From Bacillota bacterium (GTDB lineage: Bacteria > Bacillota > Clostridia > Peptostreptococcales > Anaerovoracaceae), in NCBI GenBank assembly GCA_905372035.1, contig CAJPNN010000075.1, positions 1 to 5,119 on the forward strand: DNA of 5,119 nucleotides. The letters run 5' to 3'. A program made the position numbers and the translations under genes. Position 1 is the first letter of the stretch, and each line of letters begins with the position of its first letter. Below are positions 1-5,119 of the stretch, one piece after another. A model generated the notes under the pieces. It had not been told where the DNA came from. It worked only from the letters and a program-made list of their open reading frames with translations, and searched no databases.

Positions 1-1641
1 TATCGGGTAGCCATGTATCTTCGGCTATCTCAGGATGATGAAAAATATGATAAAGGCTTTAAGGTGGAAAGCAACAGCATTTCCAACCAAAGACTTCAGA
101 TTAATGACTTCATTGATAAAAATGAGGATATGGAGCTGATAGAAGAATATGTCGATGACGGATATTCAGGGATAAACTTTGAAAGACCGGCATTTAAGAA
201 AATGATGGAAGATGTCATCACAGGGAGAATTAACTGCATTGTTGTAAAAGACTTATCCAGATTTGGCAGAGATTATATTGATAGCGGAAGATACCTGCAA
301 AGAGTGTTTCCCTCCCTTGATATAAGATTTATTGCCCTAAATGATAATTATGACAGCTATACAGCCAGTGAAACGGAAAAGAACTTGGTCATTCCGTTTA
401 AAAGCTTCATCAATGACAATTATTGTAGGGATACTTCCGCAAAGGTCAGAAGTGTCTGCAAGGTAAAGAGAAAACAGGGACAGTTTATATCAAACTATGC
501 TCCTTACGGCTATGAAAAAGATAAGGAAGATAAGCACAAAATAGTAATTGATAAAGAAGCGGAATATGTGGTGCGGAAAATCTTCTCAATGAAGCTTGAA
601 GGGTACAGCTCCTACTCTATTGCCAAACACTTAAACGATAATGGAATCCCATCACCGATGGAGCATAAAAAGGCAAAGGGAATAAGGTATAAGACAGGCT
701 TTAGCACAAAGGCGGTTGCCAAATGGGATACGCCGGCAGTTAATCGTATTTTAACCAACGAGGTCTATATCGGAACACTGCAACAGGGAAAACGGGAAAA
801 GATAAATTATAAGCTGGATAAAGTGGTTTCCAAGGATAGAAGTGATTGGATTGAAATAGAGGATAATCATGAAGCCATTATTGATATTTATGACTTTGAA
901 ATTGTCCAAAAACTTTTGAAATGTGATATAAAGGCAAAAAATGTAGGAGAGAAAGCAGATTTGTTTTCAGGGCTTTTATTTTGCAAGGACTGTAATGCTC
1001 AGATGACAAAGAAAGTCGATAAGAGAGGGAAAACTCCCACTATTTACTATATCTGCTCCCAGTACAACAAAGGAAAAGAGTGCAGCAGGCATTCAATCAA
1101 ACAGGAGGATTTAAAAGTAAGCGTACTTGAGATGATTCGCCATTATATCAACTCTCTTGGGAAGTATGAAAGCATTTCAGAAGAGATAAGAGAAATGGAA
1201 GTATCTTATGAGCTTTTTCAGAAAATAGATAAAAGACAGGAATATACCAAGAAAAGCAAGGCAAAGTTTGAACTTTTAAAATCGGCTCTGTATCAGGACT
1301 TAAAAGAAGGAATCATTTCTGAAGAAGAATTTTACGATATGAGAGAGTTTTATACAAACCGTATCGTAGAAAGCGAACTGATTTTAGAAAAGCAGAATAA
1401 AGAAATCTCAAGACTCTATCAAAAGAGTTTGGGAAACAAAAACTTCCTGTCAGATATTAAAAAGTACAGGAATATAAGCACCTTAGAAAGAGGACTTCTT
1501 GTAAGACTTGTAGATAAAATCTATGTTTTGGAAGAAAAAAGGGTAGAAATCCATTTTAACTATAATGAAACCACAGACATACTGGATAAGTTAAGCGACT
1601 ACACAAAACAATCCTCCGAGCTGATGAAGGAGGTGGTGTAG
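1..1641 (+). CDS. Large serine recombinase A (TnpX/TndX-like), 5' end outside window
   Basis: Site-specific DNA recombinase expected to cut and rejoin attachment sites through a covalent phosphoserine link during integration or excision of a mobile element. Residues are counted from the ATG at base 13. The catalytic motif YLRLS gives nucleophile S6 with R4; KDLSRFGRD at 79-87 gives R83 and R86, matching R68 and R71 of gamma-delta resolvase. The recombinase domain runs from APYGY (163) to about DNHEAII (284-290). A zinc ribbon uses C324, C327, C348 and C357. A coiled coil spans about 388-470, with its turn at GIISEEEF (433-440), then a conserved C-terminal segment ending near IHFNYNE. The ATG at 13 is probably not the start: the frame is open to base 1 and reads YRVAMYLRLS, where YRVA is the usual first beta strand, so the gene begins upstream. 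It ends with TAG directly before the next gene. The visible part is near full length for the family and intact. The family call is firm; the target site is unknown. Confidence 0.96.
   Translation, partial: YRVAMYLRLSQDDEKYDKGFKVESNSISNQRLQINDFIDKNEDMELIEEYVDDGYSGINFERPAFKKMMEDVITGRINCIVVKDLSRFGRDYIDSGRYLQRVFPSLDIRFIALNDNYDSYTASETEKNLVIPFKSFINDNYCRDTSAKVRSVCKVKRKQGQFISNYAPYGYEKDKEDKHKIVIDKEAEYVVRKIFSMKLEGYSSYSIAKHLNDNGIPSPMEHKKAKGIRYKTGFSTKAVAKWDTPAVNRILTNEVYIGTLQQGKREKINYKLDKVVSKDRSDWIEIEDNHEAIIDIYDFEIVQKLLKCDIKAKNVGEKADLFSGLLFCKDCNAQMTKKVDKRGKTPTIYYICSQYNKGKECSRHSIKQEDLKVSVLEMIRHYINSLGKYESISEEIREMEVSYELFQKIDKRQEYTKKSKAKFELLKSALYQDLKEGIISEEEFYDMREFYTNRIVESELILEKQNKEISRLYQKSLGNKNFLSDIKKYRNISTLERGLLVRLVDKIYVLEEKRVEIHFNYNETTDILDKLSDYTKQSSELMKEVV
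1627..1635 (+). promoter_or_regulatory. Ribosome binding site for recombinase B
   Basis: AAGGAGGTG is a near-perfect Shine-Dalgarno sequence inside the last codons of recombinase A. AGGAGG (1628-1633) sits 8 bases before the ATG at 1642. It fixes the start of recombinase B and supports translational coupling of A and B. Confidence 0.88.
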
Positions 1642-3324
1642 ATGGCAAGGACAGCGAACAGACGGGAAAGGGCAGAAGAAGCTTCATTAAGCAAAGAAAG
1701 CGGAAACAGTTTTCAAACAGCGATTTACACAAGAATATCAAGAGATAAAAAAGAAAAACCGAGTGATTCCATTGAAAATCAAATTGTTCTTTGTGAAAGT
1801 TATATAAAGAAAAATGACGGGCATAATTTGGTTGGAATATATAAAGACATCGCAAAGACAGGGACAGAATTTGAAAGACCTGACTTTGAAAAACTTATGG
1901 GGGAAGTAAGGACGGGAAAAGTCAACTGCATTATTGTAAAAGACCTATCCCGCTTCGGAAGAAATTATACGGAGCTTGGAAACTTCATTGAAAAGATATT
2001 TCCGTTTCTTGGAGTAAGATTTATTGCGGTTAATGACAATCTGGATACCTTTCACATGGAAGATCCCAATAAATCTCTTGAGGTAATCTTGAAGAATATT
2101 GTAAATGAAACTTATGCAAAAGACATTTCAAAGAAAGTATCAAGCTCTCATCAGATGAGGATCAAACAAGGCGGATTCATCTGTGGTGCAGCTCCTTATG
2201 GCTATACAGCAAGAAAAGATGAAGATGGAGTAAGACGGTTATATGTTGATGAAAATACAGCTTCCATCGTAAAAGAAATCTTTGATGCGTATTTGAAGGG
2301 ATTTAGTACACTTGATATTTCAAAGTTACTGCTTGAAAAGAAAGTATATATAGCAACTGATTATAGGAAGTTTGGAAAAGCTAAAGCTGATGAAAATGAA
2401 CTTATAAGAGCTTGGATTCCAACAACAATATTACAAGTGCTTAAAAATCGTGTATATACAGGAACACTCATTCAAGGCAGAAATCAAAAGCATTTATTTG
2501 AAGGTAAAAAGAGAGAAAGGCTTGACGAAGAACATTGGACAATAACAGAAGATGCCCATGAAGCAATTATCTCGCTTGATACATTTGAAAAGGTACAGGA
2601 GAAAATTTCCTCAAAATCTAATTCCATTAAAAATAGCAGAAAAGAAAATAAGAATGCTAAGGATGATACAGTATTTAGAGGAAAACTCTATTGTGGGATT
2701 TGTAAGAGAAAAATGAGCGTACACAGGCAAAAAAGCGGTAAGAAAACTGTATTTTATTTTAGCTGTAATCGGTTCAGAGAATTTACAACAGAAAAATGCG
2801 GAACATCTATTACAGAAGCTACTCTTGAAAAAACTGTTAAAGCAGCCTTTGATGCTATTCTTTTAAATAACAGTAAAAGTTATAAGGCTTATCTGAATGC
2901 TTATGACAATCTTAAAATAGAGATGGATAAGAAAAAGGAAAAAGAAATAACTGAAATTGAAAGAAAAATTTTAGGCTTTAGCAGACTTCAAAGTGAGTAT
3001 TATGAAAAATATGTTTTGGGCAAGTGGAGTAAAGAAGACTTTGAAAGGGAAAAAGGACTTCTGGGTAAAAAGAAAGCAGAACTTAAAAGCCTAAAAGAAA
3101 GACAAGTTGCTATCTTTGAAAAAGAAGTATTTGAACTTGAAGAAAGGCATAAGTACCTTACAGCACTTTTTAAAGGCAAAACAAAGAAATGGGATAAAGA
3201 CTTTGTAGATAGCATCATTGATAAGATCTTTATAGGGAAAGATAACACAATAGAAATCAAATTTAATTTTGAAGAAACTCCTGTGATTACTGAAAAACTC
3301 GGTAGAAAGACAAGGAGGAGCTGA
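1642..3324 (+). CDS. Large serine recombinase B (TnpX/TndX-like), complete
   Basis: Second site-specific serine recombinase, 560 residues, complete. Its N-terminus is a basic extension of about 25 residues (MARTANRRER...), a style common in this family, before the first strand TAIYTRIS, with nucleophile S33 and R31. KDLSRFGRN at 100-108 gives R104 and R107. The recombinase domain runs from APYGY (184) to about DAHEAII (304-310). The zinc ribbon uses C351, C354, C375 and C386. A lysine- and glutamate-rich coiled coil fills about 420-515, with its turn near GKWSKEDF (460-467), followed by the C-terminal IDKIFIGKDNTIEIKFNFEE segment. The start is set by a strong ribosome binding site 8 bases upstream, and the ATG immediately follows the stop of A. 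By eye it is the most divergent of the three: it lacks the DDGYSG-type motif of A and C, having AKTGTEFERP, and lacks their ESNSI motif, having SDSIENQ. All catalytic residues are present, so it is likely active. Its specific role within the trio is inference. Confidence 0.97.
   Translation: MARTANRRERAEEASLSKESGNSFQTAIYTRISRDKKEKPSDSIENQIVLCESYIKKNDGHNLVGIYKDIAKTGTEFERPDFEKLMGEVRTGKVNCIIVKDLSRFGRNYTELGNFIEKIFPFLGVRFIAVNDNLDTFHMEDPNKSLEVILKNIVNETYAKDISKKVSSSHQMRIKQGGFICGAAPYGYTARKDEDGVRRLYVDENTASIVKEIFDAYLKGFSTLDISKLLLEKKVYIATDYRKFGKAKADENELIRAWIPTTILQVLKNRVYTGTLIQGRNQKHLFEGKKRERLDEEHWTITEDAHEAIISLDTFEKVQEKISSKSNSIKNSRKENKNAKDDTVFRGKLYCGICKRKMSVHRQKSGKKTVFYFSCNRFREFTTEKCGTSITEATLEKTVKAAFDAILLNNSKSYKAYLNAYDNLKIEMDKKKEKEITEIERKILGFSRLQSEYYEKYVLGKWSKEDFEREKGLLGKKKAELKSLKERQVAIFEKEVFELEERHKYLTALFKGKTKKWDKDFVDSIIDKIFIGKDNTIEIKFNFEETPVITEKLGRKTRRS
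3312..3318 (+). promoter_or_regulatory. Ribosome binding site for recombinase C
   Basis: AAGGAGG lies within the final codons of recombinase B, 7 bases before the ATG at 3326. The B stop (3322-3324) and the C start are separated by one base, so ribosomes ending B can readily restart on C. Confidence 0.87.
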
Positions 3325-3325
3325 T

Positions 3326-4870
3326 ATGAATACAGTAGATTTTTATTTAAGACTTTCCTTAGAAGATGACGACTTAAAAGACGAAAGTAACAGCATTACT
3401 TCCCAAAGAGAAATCTTAAAAGACTATATCAGTTCAAGAGAAGAATTTACTGGAGTGAAGATAAGAGAACATATTGATGATGGCTATACCGGAACAAATT
3501 TTAATCGTCCTGCATTTCAAAAGATGATAGGTCTTGTGAAGAAAAATGAGATAAGAACTATTCTTGTAAAGGATTTATCACGATTTGCAAGAGATTATAT
3601 TGAATCCGGAGCATATATTGAGCAGATATTCCCTTTTATGCAGGTTCGTTTCATCTCTGTGAATGACAATTATGACAGTAATAACAATGAGAATGGAATC
3701 AGCAGTTTAGAAATTCCTTTTAAGAATCTTGTCTATGACTACTATTCCAAGGACATTTCACAAAAAATCAGTTCATCAGTAAGAGTAAGACAGGATAGAG
3801 GGTATTATTTCGGTTCAAAAGCACCGTATGGATATGTAAAAGATGAAAAAGACCATCATCAGCTACTTGTCGATGATAGAGTGAGAAACATCATTGAAGA
3901 AGTCTTTGAAAGATACCTTAGTGGTGAAAGTATGCTTTCCATTTCTAAAGAATTTAATCATAGAGGTGTTCTGACGCCGGCAAAACATATAGGGCTTAAA
4001 AGAGGAAGTGGAGTATGGACAGGACAGATTATTAGATATGTTTTAACACAAAGAGTTTATACAGGAGCTGTTGTTGGTGGAAAGACAAGAGTGCAGGAAG
4101 TTGGTTCTGATAATAGGAAATGGGTTGATAGCAAAGACTGGATAATTAGAGAAGATATGCACGAAGCTATTATATCCAAAGAGGATTTTGACAAAGTGCA
4201 GGATATGCTAAACAGCAATACAAAACATATCAGCAGGGAGCGGAAGCATTTTCATATTCTTCAAGACAAAGTCTATTGTGGTAAGTGCTATCATAAAATG
4301 ACCTATACGGTTAATTATGGAAAAACAGATGGATATTGCTGTCCCTATCGGTACAAAGCAAAAGACTGTGGCTGCATGAAAGGGAAGATAAAAGCAGAAA
4401 CACTGGAAGATATTGTTTCAGAAGAGATTAAACTTTATACAGAGAGCTTTCTTGAAAAAGAACAGACAAGAAAGATTGAGCATAAAGTTATGGAAAGCAT
4501 TTGTGAAAGCCTGCTTGACGGGAAGAAAAGACTGGAAGCGGAAAAGCAAAAGATTCAGGTTTCCAAAATGCAGCTTTATGAAAAGCATAAACAGGACGAA
4601 ATAGATAAGGAAGCATATTTATCAAAGAAAGAAGCTTTGACCGAAAAACTTAAAAATATAGAACAGGAAATAGCCATCATTACGGACAAGATAAAAGAAA
4701 ATACATCTTCAGGACATAACCTTAATGTTGATAAGCTAAGAGAAGCGGTTGCAAAAGGAGAGCTTGTTTTAGACTGGATCAACGAAGTCATAGACAGGAT
4801 TTATGTTTATGATAAAGACAAGGTGGAGATTATTTGGAAATTTGAGAAAGGGAATGGAAAAGATGGATAA
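3326..4870 (+). CDS. Large serine recombinase C (TnpX/TndX-like), complete
   Basis: Third site-specific serine recombinase, 514 residues, complete and the shortest of the trio. It has almost no N-terminal extension: FYLRLS gives nucleophile S11 and R9. KDLSRFARD at 82-90 gives R86 and R89; the usual glycine between them is alanine, a mild change. The recombinase domain runs from APYGY (166) to about DMHEAII (277-283). The zinc ribbon has C321 and C318 in front and a cysteine-rich second half (C338, C339, C348, C350), so the exact metal ligands there are uncertain. A coiled coil covers about 360-465, with the turn near DEIDKEAY (424-431), then the conserved end IDRIYVYDKDKVEIIWKFE. Its N-terminal domain resembles recombinase A (ESNSI, IDDGYTGTNFNRPAFQKM) more than B. 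The start follows a clear ribosome binding site, and the 3' end overlaps the next gene by 8 bases. Intact and probably active; the substrate site is not visible in the window. Confidence 0.97.
   Translation: MNTVDFYLRLSLEDDDLKDESNSITSQREILKDYISSREEFTGVKIREHIDDGYTGTNFNRPAFQKMIGLVKKNEIRTILVKDLSRFARDYIESGAYIEQIFPFMQVRFISVNDNYDSNNNENGISSLEIPFKNLVYDYYSKDISQKISSSVRVRQDRGYYFGSKAPYGYVKDEKDHHQLLVDDRVRNIIEEVFERYLSGESMLSISKEFNHRGVLTPAKHIGLKRGSGVWTGQIIRYVLTQRVYTGAVVGGKTRVQEVGSDNRKWVDSKDWIIREDMHEAIISKEDFDKVQDMLNSNTKHISRERKHFHILQDKVYCGKCYHKMTYTVNYGKTDGYCCPYRYKAKDCGCMKGKIKAETLEDIVSEEIKLYTESFLEKEQTRKIEHKVMESICESLLDGKKRLEAEKQKIQVSKMQLYEKHKQDEIDKEAYLSKKEALTEKLKNIEQEIAIITDKIKENTSSGHNLNVDKLREAVAKGELVLDWINEVIDRIYVYDKDKVEIIWKFEKGNGKDG
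4847..4853 (+). promoter_or_regulatory. Possible weak ribosome binding site for the ORF6N gene
   Basis: AAAGGGA lies about 9-10 bases before the ATG at 4863, inside the end of recombinase C. It is weaker than the two upstream sites. An in-frame ATG at 4854 would sit directly against it, too close for normal initiation, which favours 4863. Translation may also depend on coupling with recombinase C. Confidence 0.5.
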
Positions 4871-5119
4871 AAAAGACGAAATTATGCTTGTAAATCATGA
4901 ATCCCTTGCAGAAAAAATTTATATTATCAGGGGGCAGAAAGTCATGCTTGACTTTGAACTGGCAGAAATTTATGGGTATGAAACAAAAAGATTTAATGAA
5001 CAGGTCAAAAATAACATTGAGAAATTTGACGATGATTTCAGGTTTCAACTCACAAAAGAGGAATGGGAAAATTTGAGGTCGAAAATTTCGACCTCAAAAT
5101 CGGAAACAGGTTCAGGAGG
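4863..5119 (+). CDS. ORF6N-domain (KilA-N-related) DNA-binding protein, 3' end outside window
   Basis: This frame is too close to the edge to close: it is open from ATG 4863 through base 5119 and gives 85 residues, MDKKDEIMLVNHESLAEKIY and onward. Residues about 14-80 match the ORF6N domain: IYIIRGQKVMLDFELAEIYG, then YETKRFNEQVKNNIEKF, DDDFRFQLTKEEWENLRS and TSKS. This domain is typical of phage antirepressor-like and mobile-element proteins and is thought to bind DNA. In relatives a segment around YAFTEQGV follows, which would lie just beyond the window. The ATG overlaps the stop of recombinase C by 8 bases, so the gene belongs to the recombinase operon. A role in controlling the recombinases or an element promoter is inference. 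An in-frame ATG at 4854 (adds MEK) is an alternative start, less likely on ribosome binding site spacing. Its first half is full-looking and intact. Confidence 0.9.
   Translation, partial: MDKKDEIMLVNHESLAEKIYIIRGQKVMLDFELAEIYGYETKRFNEQVKNNIEKFDDDFRFQLTKEEWENLRSKISTSKSETGSG
5072..5098 (+). repeat. Perfect inverted repeat, 13-bp arms with a 1-base centre, inside the ORF6N gene
   Basis: The left arm TTTGAGGTCGAAA (5072-5084) and right arm TTTCGACCTCAAA (5086-5098) are exact reverse complements around a single A at 5085. The segment encodes part of NLRSKISTSKS in the ORF6N domain. The near-zero spacer makes an RNA hairpin strained, so a dimeric-protein binding site in DNA, or a by-product of the conserved peptide and its codons, is more likely. 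No T-run suggesting a terminator follows it. Confidence 0.85.

Noticed and set aside
1556..1855. Minus-strand open frame of 99 codons across the A/B junction
   Set aside because: It is antisense to two well-supported recombinase genes, shows no recognisable domain, and is rich in Phe, Leu, Ser and Cys as expected for a reverse reading of A/G-rich coding DNA.
2281..2940. Lower GC in the second half of recombinase B, as a sign of mosaic origin
   Set aside because: A hand count gives only about 35% for 1681-2280 against about 32% for 2281-2880, well within variation expected from the Lys/Glu/Asn-rich protein.
3000..3260. Minus-strand open frame inside the B coiled-coil region
   Set aside because: A shadow of the lysine- and glutamate-rich coiled-coil coding, giving a Ser/Phe/Leu-rich product with no recognisable motif.
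4413..4604. Plus-strand frame of 63 codons overlapping recombinase C
   Set aside because: It lies wholly within C in another frame, has a biased Lys/Arg composition and no clear ribosome binding site or domain.
1..4870. The three recombinase genes as fragments of one frameshifted gene or a recent duplication
   Set aside because: Each carries its own full set of domains and its own start, and the sequences differ throughout except at conserved motifs, so they are separate, anciently diverged paralogues.
4576..5048. Two minus-strand open frames (4576-4791 and 4830-5048)
   Set aside because: They are antisense to the end of C and to the ORF6N domain, whose sense reading is clearly a known protein family.
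1..5119. Attachment site, promoter, terminator or CRISPR array
   Set aside because: No non-coding gap longer than one base exists, and no repeated spacer pattern or stem followed by a T-run was seen. Attachment sites would probably lie outside the window.

Overview
The window is almost entirely coding on the + strand. It holds three consecutive large serine recombinase genes packed head to tail, followed by the 5' part of an ORF6N-domain (phage antirepressor-type) gene. The first gene enters from the left edge and the last runs off the right edge. GC content by eye is in the mid-30s percent, the Shine-Dalgarno sites are AAGGAGG-type, and the recombinases look like the TnpX/TndX group. Together these point to a low-GC Firmicute (Clostridia, Peptoniphilaceae-type or Streptococcus-type host) and to the recombination module of an integrative or conjugative element or a prophage-like island, not to core chromosome. 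The exact host cannot be told from this window.

Layout: bases 1-1641, recombinase A, whose reading frame is open through the left edge so its true start lies outside. Bases 1642-3324, recombinase B, whose ATG follows the stop of A with no gap. Bases 3326-4870, recombinase C, one base after the stop of B. Bases 4863-5119, the ORF6N-domain gene, overlapping the end of C by 8 bases. There is no intergenic space longer than one base, so no promoter, terminator or attachment site can be placed here. The four genes appear to be one translationally coupled operon.

All three recombinases have the complete large-serine-recombinase plan: N-terminal resolvase catalytic domain with the nucleophilic serine in a YxRxS motif and the LSRFxR arginine motif, a recombinase DNA-binding domain starting at APYGY, a four-cysteine zinc ribbon, a coiled-coil hairpin and a short conserved C-terminal segment. 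None is visibly broken. The inference is that they act together, or in a division of labour, to integrate and excise the element. This would be a serine-enzyme counterpart of the tyrosine-recombinase trios (RIT elements) or of the paired CcrA/CcrB of SCCmec. The ORF6N protein is a plausible DNA-binding regulator of the same module. Its coding sequence carries a striking 13-bp-arm inverted repeat near the right edge of the window.
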